Shown one piece after another: positions 44,250-56,560 of a stretch of 64,000 nucleotides of DNA. Position numbers and translations under genes: made by a program. Below the pieces are notes generated by a model. That model did not search any database. It saw only the letters and a list, made by a program, of their open reading frames with translations, and was not told the origin of the DNA. Origin of the DNA: Chloranthus sessilifolius (taxonomy: Eukaryota; Streptophyta; Magnoliopsida; Chloranthales; Chloranthaceae); NCBI GenBank assembly GCA_021018995.1, contig CM037586.1, positions 145,990,060 through 146,054,059 of the forward strand, read 5' to 3'. The stretch's first letter is position 1, and each line of letters begins with the position of its first letter.

Positions 44250-45832
44250 TTTGATTTTGGAAAGGAAACAGATCCTGTTTCCTTTAGCCAAGCCATGAAG
44301 AGCGACAAATCCACTCAATGGCTCGAAGCCATGAAAGATGAGTTGGAATCAATAAAACATAATTCGATGCAGGATCTTTGTGAGTTACCTAATGGAGTTA
44401 AGCAGAGGTCGTAAATGGGTATTTAAAACCAAGCAAGACTCCAAAGGTAATATAGAAAGATACAAGGCCGATTAATCGCTAAAGGTTTCACTCAAAAGAG
44501 GAATAGACTATAAAGAGTCATTCTCTCTGTCTCTAGAAAAGAATCTTTTAGGATAGTCATGGCATTAGTAACTCATTTTGACTTAGAATTGCATCAAATG
44601 GATGTTAAAGCGCTTTTACGAATGGCGACTTGCATGAAGATGTCTTTATGACACAACCCGAAGGTTTTCGGGTTGAGGGAAGTCATTTAGTTTGTAGACT
44701 CAAAAGGTCTCTATATGGTTTAAAGCAGGCATCTCGACAATGGTACTTAAAATTTCACGAAGTCATTTCAAATTTTGGTTTTAAAGAAAATACTGTGGAT
44801 CAATGCATATATCTTAAAATCAGTGGGAGTAAGTTTATCATCCTTGTTTTATCGTTGATGATATCTTACTAGTAGCAATTTGGGCATGTTATATGAGACA
44901 AAGAACTTTTTATCAAAGAGTTTTGATATGAAAGATCTTGGTGAAGCTTCCTACGTGATAGGAATTGAGATTCATCGAGATAGAGCCCGTGGCATATTGG
45001 GATTGTCTCAAAGAGCTTATATTGATAAAGTTCTTAAAAGGTTTAACATGCATAATTGTTCGCCATCTTGTTCTTGTCATTAAGGGTGATAAATTTAGTC
45101 TACTTCAGAGTCCCAGGATCGATCTGGAGAGAAAACAGATGGAGACAATTCCCTATGCATCGGCAGTTGGGAGTCTCATGTATGCACAAGTCTGTACTCG
45201 TCCAGATATAGCGTATATAGTTGGCATGCTTGGCAGGTACCAATGTAATCCTGGTTTGGATCATTGGAAAGCAGCTAAGAAGGTTTTTCGCTATCTACAA
45301 GGGACTAAAGGACACATGCTCACATACAAAAGGTTGAATAACCTTGAAGTTATTGGTTATTCCGATGACTATCTTTGGGTGTCAAAACACTCGTAGGTCC
45401 ACATCGGGTTATATTTTTATGCTTGCAGGTGGACCTATATCTTGGAAGAGCGTTAAACAAACGCTGACTACTTCGTCCACTATGGAAGCGGAATTCGTTG
45501 CATGTTTTGAGGCAACATGTGAAGTGATATGGTTGAGGAATTTTATCTCAGGGCTTCGAGTTGTTGATACTATTTCAAAGCCACTGAGAATCTTTTGTGA
45601 CAATTCCGCTGCGATTGCTATCTCCAATAACAACAAGATTAGTGGGGGTTCCAAATATATTGATATAAAATATCTTGTTGTAAGGGAGAAAGTTCAGAAT
45701 CAAATTGTATCTGTTAAAAAGATAAGTACGACACTCATGTTGGCTGACCCTCTCACAAAAGGTTTACCTCCCAAGCTCTTTTTGGAGCATGTTGCGCGCA
45801 TGGGGTTAACGGATAATTTTGATAGCCTTTGA
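44250..45832 (+). pseudogene. reverse transcriptase and RNase H region of the copia element
   Basis: Reverse transcriptase landmarks include KSTQWLEAMKDELESIKHN, MDVKALL-like and FMTQPEGF, RLKRSLYGLKQASRQWY, and the palm region near 44830-44870. RNase H follows with [22 protein letters not shown] and [11 protein letters not shown], ending [18 protein letters not shown] near 45790. The region is broken. Confidence 0.88.
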
Positions 45833-46242
45833 GAGTGGATATATGCGAGTGAATACATTTGTTTAGTTAATTCAGAAATAAAATTTATTTATTTGCTTTT
45901 CCATTTTTATGCAAATAACTCCTTGGAACATATAGTGCCAGTAGATGGCATTAAAGTAGGACCAATATTAGATTGCGTTTACATGTATTCACCATTCAGT
46001 TTGTTATCTTACAATCTATGTAACATCATACTAGTTGAATCCATGTCGGTGATGACTTCCGTCTGATAACTAATGAGCGGTCATGTATCGATGATATGAT
46101 ATATTGACTACATTGATTCTGTGTTGAAATTCTCACTGGACCGGACTGATAATAAAGACTTTGATTGAGATTGATTGTGACTTACCATTTAAAGAAAGTT
46201 AGCTAACATTGGGTAATCGGAGTTTATTGGCATAGTTTGGCC

Positions 46243-46252
46243 AAGTGGGAGA
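46243..46252 (+). other. polypurine tract of the copia element
   Basis: AAGTGGGAGA, just before the 3' LTR. Confidence 0.8.
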
Positions 46253-46253
46253 C

Positions 46254-46711
46254 TGTAAGAAGTTTCTATTTTGGTGGCTATCACTATGGTCAAACCCGTT
46301 GACGTTGAATGGTATAAGATCAACCTTAAGATGTACAATTGCTATTACGGTGAGTTTGAAGAGAATAGGCAATCGCTTGTGTGTCTTCGGTTAAGGTATG
46401 ATTGTGATTTTTAATCACACTATAATTAGCAATTTCAGTCCTTAATGGGATAGGACTCTTTGGCTATAAATATAAGGGGTGCCTGGTCCCAATGATAGCT
46501 CGACATAATTCAATCCTCCCTATTGGCGAGAGCATCCCCATTGTGCTAGGAGACATTGAACGCGAGAACATCGTTGAAGATCGGCAACCATCAATGACTA
46601 ACGCTCAAGGTGCGCATATTTATAGTTTGTTGGTTTTTGATTGATCATGCGCCTAGATCTTTAGGCTTAATTTTGGATGGTCGGATCATCAGATCCATTT
46701 AGATTCCATCA
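46254..46711 (+). repeat. 3' LTR of the copia element
   Basis: 458 bp, TGTAAGAAG...CCATCA, nearly identical to the 5' LTR. Confidence 0.94.
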
Positions 46712-46716
46712 TGAGA
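46712..46716. other. target-site duplication, right copy (TGAGA)
   Basis: Matches 39623-39627 exactly. Confidence 0.92.
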
Positions 46717-47865
46717 GAGATCTAATATTGTGATTAAATCCATCAAACACTTTTAAAATGAACGATTATCATGTCAATCTCCAAAATCAGTTTTAGCCCT
46801 GGGATATATAGCTGCTTTAAATCATACAATCTTGGACTTTACATGGTATACATGATGAAAAATAATGTCTCGTGTGGAAGATCAATGACCAGTTCCAAAA
46901 TTGGAAATGAGTATGTCTTGCATATGCCAAATCCCAAATCAAATGAAATTGTCTAAGGGTCTGTCTACAATGCGTGTTAAGAATTTATCTCCAATGGGTG
47001 TGGTAGATGTCCATGGTGTACGGGCATAATCTCTTATACGAATGGATTTAAATCTCGGTTTTTGGGTATATATCATTCAACACAAAAATCGATATGCCTC
47101 ATTTGATATGCATTGATTCCGGACGATACATTAGTGTGTATTGGCCATTACATACCTACTACTTAGATATACAAAAACTTATAAGTTCATACATTCAATA
47201 TATTGAACCGGTCTAGTCTAAAATTGATACCTATTGGATGATGTATATTGGTTTCATTTGAAGTTTTCAACTATGCTTATATAGGCCTGAATCTCTAAGA
47301 TCTTTTAAGTCCCTAAACGTTTTCCAAAAGGCTAATTGTAAGGATTTTTGTACTGAACTAATGAAATTGCAAAATCCTAATTCTAATAGTCAAAATCCAA
47401 AAAACAAATGACTAGGAAATGACCTTAGCCACGATCCTTGGCCAGAAGCCGCCGCGCTCTAATCCATAGCCAAAGGACCATTATACCTTTGGATCTTATA
47501 AAAGTATTTGAGAAAAAAAAAAAAGTTTGTAATTACGAACATGATACTGAGCGGGATCTAGGCGATCGTTCGAAAATTTTTGCAAGGTATGTATTTTTTC
47601 TTCGTCTGCATAACTGGGTGATCAAACGGTCAACAACCGATCACTCAATCGAGCAGTTCATCGATTGGTCGACTGATTGGGCAACCTATCAACTGAACCA
47701 GCACCCGATTGTTTGAGCAGATGCCTGATTTTCTTTATTTTCGGTCCTTTCGTCATGTCAATTGTTCTTTTGCTCATGAGATGCTTTTTTAATAAAATAA
47801 AAAGAGTAAATTAAAGATCCTCTCATCAAGCAAAGGCAATAAGGGTTATTTTTATCATTTCACTA

Positions 47866-47930
47866 AAAGGTAGCTCTATTTGCACCAACTGAATCTCTGA
47901 AAACACTTTTATTTGGAAAATTACAAAAGT
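47866..47930. mobile_element. MITE, AGGGTACC family, end fragment
   Basis: AGGTAGCTCTATTTGCACCA followed by AATCTCTGAAAACAC matches, in reverse, the right end of the copy at 33167-33602. Confidence 0.55.
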
Positions 47931-47969
47931 GCCTACTTATCATGAATCAAAATGCCGAAAAATTGATAT

Positions 47970-48560
47970 GTATCGTCCAAGCCCAAAATTAATACGTATC
48001 GGTATCGGATGATATATTAAATGTATCGTTCACTAAATGCATATAAAATACTGATACGGTACATTGAATGTACCGTATCGGTGACCTCCAACGTATCAGT
48101 ATCGGACGAAATTTTGATCCATGTTACTTATGTTTTATCATGTTCCATAAAATATGCATCCACTCACTTTGCTCAAAGCACCAAAATAAGCCTCACTGCC
48201 CCACTTATAAGCCACATGGAATATCATTTGAGCAATCAAAGTCATCAAGAGGAAAACTCATTTTTGGAACCTCAGTAGTCCCAAAAATCGCATTCATTGG
48301 AAACTTGAAAACATGGATCCATATATTGTCTGATACCGATACGTATCGGTTTTGGACCTGAGCTATACGGTAAATTAGGTATTTCTCGGGGCTCTTTAAA
48401 AAACAATCAAATTATCGGTCAATCTATTGTTTGTATCATCCGTATTTTTCAATGTATCGTCCAGTAAGGCTCCCAGCTTCAAGTGATAGAAGAAAAATAC
48501 CGGTATGTATTGTCTGGAACCGATACGTATCGTCCGGTACGTATCAATTTTGGAGCTGAA
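47970..48560. repeat. dispersed CGATACGTATCG-type repeats
   Basis: Words such as CCGATACGTATCGG, ACGTATCGGTATCGGA and CCGGTACGTATC recur at about 47985, 48095, 48330, 48520 and 48540. 48053-48079 is an inverted repeat with 13-bp arms (GATACGGTACATT) around a single base. A related patch is at 29820-30170. Confidence 0.65.
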
Positions 48561-50669
48561 CGATATGCACTAATTTTCCGAATTTTTTATCCATGTTTGA
48601 AAACGTCCAACCTGCAAACCAAGGGTCAAAATAGATGTTTCATTTTCGGTTTTTATGACGGAAACCGAAAATTTGAACCAAAATTTCGGCCTATAATTTT
48701 CTCTCCATGTATATTTGGGCCAACATTTTGGTTAAAGTTATTATTTTGGTAGGAATCGAAATCAAAACGATTCAGTCAATAAATTGAGTTATCCTGCGAA
48801 ATTTTGAACCATGCTACGAACTCAAATGTAGACAACAATTGTATATTTTTGAATTGACATGTCCGGATTAAATGGTTCGCATTCCTCACAGATTCTTTGG
48901 GCGATGAGCCATATGCCAAGGATGGGCCGCCATCTGGCCCGACAAGTTCTCGGATTGGGCGAGGTTCACTCCTGGCTTAAATTAAGCAAGCAAAGCCCGC
49001 CAGAAACCACGCCAATATGAATTCAAGCTCGGTGTTCGCGTTTGGAACGAGGTAGTAGGCTTGGCTCGAGTTTTAGGTCTCCCGAGGTCACTCCACTTCC
49101 TGGTTGTCTAGAAAAATTGCCAATAACAAAGCCATTTGCCAGCATCGGACTCTCGAGTGTCTTTGTTAAGGCTGTCACATAGGGGCAGGGCTGGTCTGTC
49201 AGCTCCACCAGGCCTGGCCCTAGAAACCCTAAGGCTAGGGCTCATAACAGGGGTAAGAGGGCTAGGCTAAGCCTCAAAATCAAAAGCCCTTTGTAGGTCG
49301 GGCTTACAAGTTGAAGCCTGGCAGTGTCAGCCCTTCGGAATCGTGTGCATCTCTTTTAATTATATATATGTTTTATAATCAAATTAAATTATCAAAATAG
49401 CCCTTATTGTTTCAAAGAGATTTCATCGGATTAATAGTCGTATATTTTTTGATAAATTGAATATTTATAAGAAAGGTATGAAGGTTTTCTTTTGAGTTTT
49501 GTTTTCCCTTATTTATAATATCTCTTTCTTTAACCGAAAAAAAAAAATTATTAGAATTTTTAAAATATTAATAATAAACAATAAATCTCTAAGTCGGGCC
49601 TGAGCCTACCATGCCCCGCTGACGTGAGGGTTACATATCAAAACTGGCCTTAATTAGGGCCCGGCAATGGCCTAACCTTAGCCTGTAGCCCTGGAATCGA
49701 TTTTAGGGAGGCACGACCCAGTCACAACCCTAGTCTTTATCATCCTTTTTGCTAATGAGATTGTCTTTTGGCAGAAGGTCATCGCTTAGAAGTTGCGGTA
49801 AGGTTCAGGTGGTCGGACCAACCGTTTCACACACAGTATATAGCTAGGGACTCGCGGGCTATGTTGTTCATGCCCGAAACTAGCCTTTTTATATGATTGG
49901 GTCTAATACGGCCTGAGTATTAAATGGGTAGGGAAACTTGGCCCGAGCCAAGATAGAATTAGGCCGGGTCATAGGCTAACATGACCTATTACTAAACTAT
50001 TTACATTGTACTTATCGTTATGTATAATCTATTTTTAATGAAAAGGTAGGGGGTCCCTCCAACCCTGATTACCTTTGGAGGAAGAAAAAAACAAGAGAAA
50101 TTGAATAAAAATTAGAAACCCGAGTATAGATTTAAACCTTTAGTTGGGATACTTCTTTCAATATTTGCATCAAGTTTATTACTGATATTAAAATTTAATT
50201 TTAGTTTGGAATTTGATAATTTATTTAAATTCTCCGAGTGTACTTTATTGTCACTCTATATTTTAGAGATAGGATCTAGGTTTATCATTCAAATAAATTG
50301 ATAATTTATGAAATTAGAAATACTTTTATCTTCCCTCCAAACTTTGTGTAAATGCATATAATAGTAAAATAGTAGATAAATAATAAGTGTCTTTAGCTTG
50401 TTGTTTGAAAAAGACTCATTGAGGAATAACATAACGCTATGTTTGGTGACAAGTATTTGGATTTAGAAATTTCAAATTTAAGTATTTCAAGTTAAGGCAT
50501 ATTAAATTCAAAATTTGAAACATTTGGATTTTCATGTCTCTTCTTCGGATGTTTAAACATTGCCTTAAGATTTGGCCCAAGGATTTATAGATACTTGATT
50601 TTGTTATTTTTTTTATAAAAAAAATTTATATTTCACTCGTTTCCTTCATTCTATGTAAGAGTGAAAGTT

Positions 50670-51540
50670 CAGAGAGCCGAACCAAAGCCCAAATTGAAAA
50701 TTTTAGTTTCGGTATCGGTTCACCTAAAATCGAACCCGAACCGAAATGTTTTGAGTTCGGTTAACAGAACTCTCCACCCCCTGAACCGAAACAGAACCGA
50801 TATGTTTTTGGTTTTTTCCGAATATATATATAATTTTATTTTATTTTATTTTCTTTATTTTCGATTTTTTAGCTTAGGGTCGATATTCTTTCCCTACTCA
50901 ACCGATTTTCAATTTTTGGCACCCAAAATCAAAATTGAACCGATCCATTGATTTCGGTTTGGTTTCGGTTCGGTTTCTTCGATTTTCGAGTTTTTTTTTC
51001 CACCCATAATTCAATGTAGGGATACTAACATGTCAGGCTAAAATTTTGGTTGCCTAATAGGCCAAAATGACAAATGTCCGACCCCAATAGATGGTGCACT
51101 CTACCCAACCCAATTTGAAAACCCGACCCAACCCAATAAAACAACTACCTATTACCAGACTTGAAAGTCTGGTCGGATGTCTTATGCCCGACACGACACG
51201 ACGAGTCAAGTTTATGTACCCAACTCACGTAAACTATCGGGTTCAATCAAGCCTAAATGTTGGCTGCCCATGGGAAATCAACACATGCCTAACCTGGCCT
51301 AATGGTGCAGCCGACTATTCCCGACCTGACCCAATGCCCGATCCAAAAATTTGACCCAACCAAGGTAAAAATCCCTTATTTTCGTTGATATTATATAAAA
51401 TGTTGGGTCAACCCAACCCAACCCAACCGGCAGGTCTGGTCAGATGCCTCATGCCCAACCCAACCAAATCGGTCAAGCTTAAAAATACTCGACTCAGGCA
51501 GGTCGAGTATCAAGTCGGACCATACCTATGATAGCACTAG
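50670..51540. repeat. low-complexity GAACCGAA and CCCAACCC tracts
   Basis: First GAACCGAAAC-type and GGTTTCGGTTCGGTTTC words, then ACCCAACCCAACCCAACC and ACCCGACCCAACCC words. Frames here follow from the repeats and are not genes. Confidence 0.6.
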
Positions 51541-51899
51541 GTAACAACTTTTTATTCACTAAACATAGTCAATTATATGCTAGTGTAAGATTTGGATTCT
51601 CAAATAACACCTAGGAGGTGTTATTTACAAATTCATTTTTTTACAATAAAAACATGAATTTCTAAATTCTGGTGGATTTACCAAATCTAAATCCAAACAC
51701 AAACACAAAAAAGTCGAACCAAACGGTGGATTTGGATTTAGGTGATCCAAATCCAAATCCCCAATTCCAAATCCACGTTCCCAAAGGCAGCCTATATATA
51801 TTGTTTTTTTGTAATTGTAATTCCCATTCATGCTAGTTCTTTCTTTTGTTTTTTCCTGTTATATCTTATGGTAAACTTCATTTTTTATTAAGAAGTAAT

Positions 51900-52604
51900 T
51901 GTTGTGCAAAAACTCCTTACAAAGTGTTTGCATTTTCAATCACATTGATGACTTTCACATGGGAAGAAGACAACCAATAAATCAAATAACTAATATCACA
52001 AGAAAGTAGAAAGAGAGAGAGAGAGACCATACCACAAACAAAAACAAGATTTACATGGTTTGGCCTAAGCCTACGTCCATGGGCAGTCAAACAAAGTGTT
52101 TCCACTATTACGAAGAAGTTGCACAAAGGCTATAAACAATGGAAATCGAATTCTCCAATCTTACCCAACAAAAGAGAACCACAAATACCCATGCCTAAAA
52201 GACCAAGTCTCACATGCAAAACAAAACCCCAAGTTCTCTCTCTCTAACTCTCACGCACAAGGGAAATCCCAATTCCAAAACCCCCAAAATGTCCAAAAAA
52301 ATCTCACTCGCCTATTTAATCATACCTAATTTCCTACTTATAACTTGCCTATTAATCATACCTAATTTCCTACTTAGACTAGGACTCTTCTTTTATAGCA
52401 AGTTTTTTTCTCACACTAAATACCCTAAAGAAAAAATCCACGTTCCAAAGCTCTCTCACTTTCCAATTTTGTTTTGAGTCTCATTCTCTATCTTTTAGAT
52501 CCTATTTAATAGGACTATATTTTTATCCAAACCCAAATAAGAAGGGTTAAACTAAAACAACTTGGCTTAACCTGTTTAAAATCAAGCCGAGCCAAAACCC
52601 AACA
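51900..52604 (-). repeat. left (3') LTR of the non-autonomous element
   Basis: TGTTGTGCAAAAAC...AAACCCAACA. It contains AGAGAGAGAGA and CTCTCTCTCT tracts shared with the other LTR, and TTTAATCATACCTAATTTCC repeated twice near 52315-52375. Confidence 0.85.
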
Positions 52605-52734
52605 ATCTCCACCTTAGAGGGATTTGCAAACCAACAATAATTTTCCACCTCGACATGAAATCTCATGTCATTCAAACAAATCAAGCATCTTCAATTTCAA
52701 CTTCAAATTGCCTTCAAACTTGCCCACCGACACC

Positions 52735-53315
52735 AATGCACCCCAGAAGGGCCAAATTGTCAATGCACTCAAAAGTGCCCAAACTGTCAATGCACTCGAA
52801 AGTGCCCAAATTACCCATGCACCCGAAGTGCCAAAATGCCAATGCACTCGAAATGCCAAACTGTCAATGCACCCGTAAGTGCTCAAAATGCCAATGCACC
52901 GAAGTGCCAAATTGCTAATGCACCAATAAGTGCCCAAATTGACAATGCACCCGAAGTGCCAAACTATCAATGCACCAAAAGTGTCAAACTGCCAATGCAC
53001 CTGAATGTGCCAAACTGCCAATGCACTTGAAGTGTCAAACTGCCAACACACCCAAAAGTGCCCAAATTGCCAATGCACCCGAAGTGCTCAAATTGCCAAT
53101 ACACTCGAAAGTGCCAAACTACTAATGCACGCAAAAGTGTCAAAATTGCCAATGCACCCGAAAATACCCGAAGTGTCAAACTACCAATGCACCCGAAAGT
53201 GTCAAATGTGCTCATAGGCTCCATCGCACCCGAAAGTGCCAAACTGTCAAAACCAATACACCCGAAAGTGTCAAATGTACCCATAGGCACCACCGCACTC
53301 AAAAGTGTCAAACTA
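52735..53315. repeat. minisatellite of roughly 25-27 bp units
   Basis: Around twenty diverged units of the type CAATGCACCCGAAAGTGCC plus AAACTG. Unit length varies between about 22 and 30 bp, with a few longer units near 53200-53300. It fills most of the interior of the element. Cys-rich repeat peptides can be read from it in several frames, but none resembles a known protein. Confidence 0.88.
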
Positions 53316-53590
53316 CAAATTTCTGCAGGGTTATTTGCAGTACCAATCTTCATATCAATAATGGTGGCTGCTCCACCAAGCACAGTGCTTCTATGCAACT
53401 AGTGCCCTTCATCACGAACTATTTCTGATCTTTCACAAAACACAACTGATTTGTGTCACAAGTTTGTCGATTAATCTTGTCTCAATCTTTCTCCGTCACA
53501 TCTAACCCTTCACACAACCAATCATAAAAAACTATCAACAACAAGCAAAAATTTCTCGCAGAAGCAAAACGATGCCCAAGTCGAAACCTA

Positions 53591-53603
53591 GACTCTGATA
53601 CCA
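53591..53603 (-). other. primer binding site (Met-tRNA type)
   Basis: TGGTATCAGAGTC on the - strand, two bases from the right LTR. Confidence 0.8.
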
Positions 53604-53605
53604 AT

Positions 53606-54289
53606 TATTATGCAAGAATTTCTTACAAGGCGTTTACACTTCCTATCACGTTAATGACTTTCACATGCGAAGAAGACAACCAATAAACCAAATAACCAAT
53701 ATCACAATAAGGTAGAAAGATAGAGAGAGATCATACCACAAACAAGAACATGATTTACGGGGTTCGACGTAAGCCTACGTCTACGGGTAGTCAAACAAAG
53801 TGTTTCTACTATCACGAAGAATATGCACAAAGGCTACAATCAATGGAGATTGAATTCTCCAATCTTACCCAATAAAGGAGAACTACAAATACCCATGCCT
53901 AAAAGACAAAGTCTCACATGTAAAACAAAGCCCCAAGTTCTCTCTCTCTAACTCTCATGCACAAGAGAGATCCTAATTCCAAAAAACCCCAAAACGTCCA
54001 AAAAAAGCTCACTCACCTATTTATAACTTGCCTATTATTCATACTTAATTTCCTACTTAGACTACGACTCTTCTTTTATAGCAAGTTTTTCTCTCACACT
54101 AAATAACCCAAAGAAAAAAACCTACGTTCCAAAGCTCTCCCACTTTCTAATTTTGTTATGACTCTTATTCCCTATATTTTAGATCCTATTTAATAAGATT
54201 TTATTTTTATCCAAATCCAAAATAAGAAGGGTAAAATTAAAACAGCTTGGGTCAACCCGTTTAAAGCCAAACCGAGCCAAAACCCAACA
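53606..54289 (-). repeat. right (5') LTR of the non-autonomous element
   Basis: TATTATGCAAGAAT...AAACCCAACA, matching the left LTR along its length. Confidence 0.85.
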
Positions 54290-54958
54290 ATAATTCATTT
54301 TGATCTTTGGATATGTAATAATGAACATTTTCAGCAAGCAAAATAGCACACTCTATATCTGGGAGCATAACATCCTTTCTGTAATGACCTGGATTTTCGC
54401 AAATGTTGAATCGTTGACATTTGATGAAAACGCCACTGTTTTGACTAGTTTGACTTAGTCAAACCTTTGACCTATGTGACGTGGCCTTGGACCCACCCTT
54501 CTGTAGAGTGATGAACCCATGATTGGCTCGACCCAACTTTCGAACTCGAGCCCTTCCTTGTATTTATAAAATAATATTTAAAATAAATATATAGAATAAC
54601 GGGCATAGCCGTATCCCTAAACCGAGCTCGAATTTGACCCGTGCCCACAGTAGCCCTTTCATGTTCATTGCTTGGATCGCACTTCAACCCTAACTTCAAT
54701 CTAAAACAACGAATCACTTGGGCTCTACGCCATCAATCTTTATGGGTGTGCCATGTGGCACCTATCCCAACCATAACCCATGGTCACTTCTAATAGGATT
54801 GAAACATGTGCACATTCCATAGCACAAAAACCTTATACTCTATACATGTGCTTAACACATTCAACAAAATCTCACAACCTCCTTCCCAACTTGGGTACCT
54901 CACTCAGGCCACTTAACTTGCCTTTTTCTTGCCACTTGCCAAGGCTAAGTTTCTAAAA
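54290..54958. other. intergenic, possible LTR fragment
   Basis: No gene. A TGTAATGACCTGGATTTTCGC-like start near 54389 resembles the beginning of Del-type LTRs, but no matching end or second copy is present, so I do not call it. Confidence 0.35.
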
Positions 54959-55369
54959 GGGAGCCATTACTTGCACACGCTTTTAAAGTGATTACATCGG
55001 ACTGCACCAAATTTATAAGAAAGACCTGTAAGTTTGGTGATCTCTACTCTATGAAAACACCATCTAAGCCGTTTGATTTGAAGGACATGATTTATAGATA
55101 TCAATTGCAAAAGATTAGAACAAAATATAATTTTTATCATTTGATTAGATGGAGTCAAAAGCTATTATATAATTCAACAGTTGACGAAAATATATCATAT
55201 GACAAGTATTGTGTTTTGCTCTGATTTTATATACCAGAGATTTATTGATCACGAACTTCAAATCAGACGGCTCATATTTCATTTTTGCATATCACATGTC
55301 TCAAAAATACCAAGTCTTTCTTTAAATTTGGTGCAATCACTTGAAATAGATGTGCAAGTAATGGCTCCC
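54959..55369. mobile_element. MITE, GGGAGCC family, copy 3
   Basis: A 411-bp element with near-perfect ends: GGGAGCCATTACTTGCACAC at the left and TGCAAGTAATGGCTCCC at the right. The flanks TTTCTAAAA (54950-54958) and TTTCAAAAA (55370-55378) agree at eight of nine bases, suggesting a 9-bp target duplication, as in Mutator-type elements. Long mirrored internal stretches, no coding capacity. This is the best copy of the family. Confidence 0.85.
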
Positions 55370-56560
55370 TTTCAAAAACCACTCTCTTTAACTCCTAAAA
55401 TCAAGAATGCATGATCCTTGCCTCTCGTCTAAAACCCTAAAAACTATGCCTTCTTCTTCTTCTTCTTCTTCTTGTGGTCTCTCCATGAAACACAGCCAAC
55501 AACCCAAGTCTCCCCTCTCTCTCTCTAAGATCTCCCTCTCTATATCTCTCTCTACCATCAACTTCTCCCAGCCCCAACTCTCTTTCCTCCCTCCCTTTGT
55601 TTCTCTTCTTTCTCTCACCGTCCTCCCCTCGCCAATTAATCTATGTTTCTCTTCTTTCTCTCTCACCATCCTCCCCTCCCCAATTATTAGCCCAGCAACC
55701 CCAACTATCTCTCTCTTCAACTCTCTCCCTCTCTCTCTCTCTAAGAACCCACGTGCAACCCCCTTCCCCACCATTAACCCATGCGCAGGCCCAATCTCTC
55801 TATATATACCCTCTCCCTTCCCCTCTCTCTCTTTCCTTAAAATATCAAACGACCACCCAAGCCCCTCTCTCTCTAAAGCATCCCCTCTTTAGCCTTATTT
55901 AATTCAAACGAAAAAACAAAAACAAAAGGTAGGATTCCTTCCCCCCCTCTCTCTCTCTCTCCACGCCATTAAAGCCGAATCTTCTTTCGCATTGCTCCAG
56001 AACTCAACGGTTACAGATTTTTAAATCTTTATAATAGGAGCATACGTTTAAGGAAGAAGGAATGACAAAAGAAAACTTGCTTGGGATAAAAAGAGGAGTT
56101 TGTGTGAAGAAATGGAGAGTCGGGTTGCAACAACACCAAGGGATGTAATGAGTTAAAAGGAGTCTTGTCAGATTTAGTGGTGCTCAAGGCCTGACCCAGG
56201 GCTGGCTAAGTATGCTTGTGGGCTATTTTTTTTTGCTCACCAATTTACTGGCGTGGATGTTTCGTGACTACGGTGTAAACCTATTATTGGAGCTGCACAG
56301 ACTCCAAGGATGCAAAGGCGGTTCCGATTGTTTGGGTATGAAAGGGTGCTCCGTGTGAGCCTTGGCTGCTTCCCCAAATGTGCGGTGCTGCCATTATAAC
56401 AGCCACCAACCAACGACCTTGTCTCCTCAATTGAAGCCCCACCATTGGAGTTAAGGCTCAACCACCACCACCACCACACCACCACCACCACCACACCACC
56501 TACAAACGCCTCTCTCGCAGTGTTTAAATAAACTTCAACAACTAAGTGTTGCGGCATATA
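55370..56560. other. CT-rich and simple-repeat stretch, no convincing gene
   Basis: 55450-55960 is dominated by TCTTCTTCTT, CTCTCTCTCT and CCCTCTCTC. A 161-codon + frame at 55407-55892 is Ser/Leu/Pro-rich because of this composition. CCACCACCAC repeats lie at about 56461-56503. CT-rich DNA is common near plant promoters, but no gene follows that I can recognise. Confidence 0.55.

Larger units (their letters stand above)
39628..46711 (+). mobile_element. Ty1/copia LTR retrotransposon with both LTRs
   Basis: A 7.1-kb element with TG...CA LTRs, a TGAGA target duplication, Met-tRNA primer site and polypurine tract. Its domain order is gag, protease, integrase, reverse transcriptase, RNase H, the copia order (integrase before reverse transcriptase). 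Structurally it looks whole, but the coding part is broken, with something like six to ten breaks. The LTRs differ at roughly 16 of about 460 positions by eye (about 3-4%), so it is a fairly recent insertion. I do not assign a copia lineage. Confidence 0.94.
46717..51899. other. intergenic, diverged repeats and no gene
   Basis: About 5.2 kb without coding signal. It contains an end fragment of an AGGGTACC MITE (47866-47930), CGATACG-type repeats (47970-48560), low-complexity GAACCGAAACCG-like sequence (50670-50990) and CCCAACCCAACCC-like sequence (51090-51540). Other parts are AT-rich and unassigned. Confidence 0.6.
51900..54289 (-). mobile_element. non-autonomous LTR element with a minisatellite interior
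   Basis: Direct repeats 51900-52604 and 53606-54289 (705 and 684 bp) enclose 1.0 kb with no retroelement gene. On the - strand the right copy is followed by TGGTATCAGAGTC (53591-53603), a Met-tRNA-type primer site two bases inside, and the left copy is preceded by AAGGTGGAGAT, a polypurine tract. Flanks GTAAT and ATAAT agree at four of five bases. By structure it is a TRIM/LARD-type element that depends on another element's proteins. The LTRs differ by something like a tenth of positions by eye, so it is fairly old. Confidence 0.82.

Noticed and set aside
52735-53315. CRISPR-like array
   Set aside because: Units are contiguous and diverged with no constant repeat plus unique spacer pattern, and the setting is a plant LTR element.
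52624-53402. Overlapping Cys-rich repeat frames (QCTRKCPN-like) on both strands
   Set aside because: They are readings of the minisatellite; several frames stay open only because of the repeat unit.
54389-54900. Del-type LTR start (TGTAATGACC)
   Set aside because: Only a short start-like motif; no end, primer site or second copy.
55388-55902. Ser/Leu/Pro-rich + frames and a Glu/Arg-rich - frame
   Set aside because: Both come from CT-rich simple sequence. A promoter or 5' region is possible, but no following gene was recognised.
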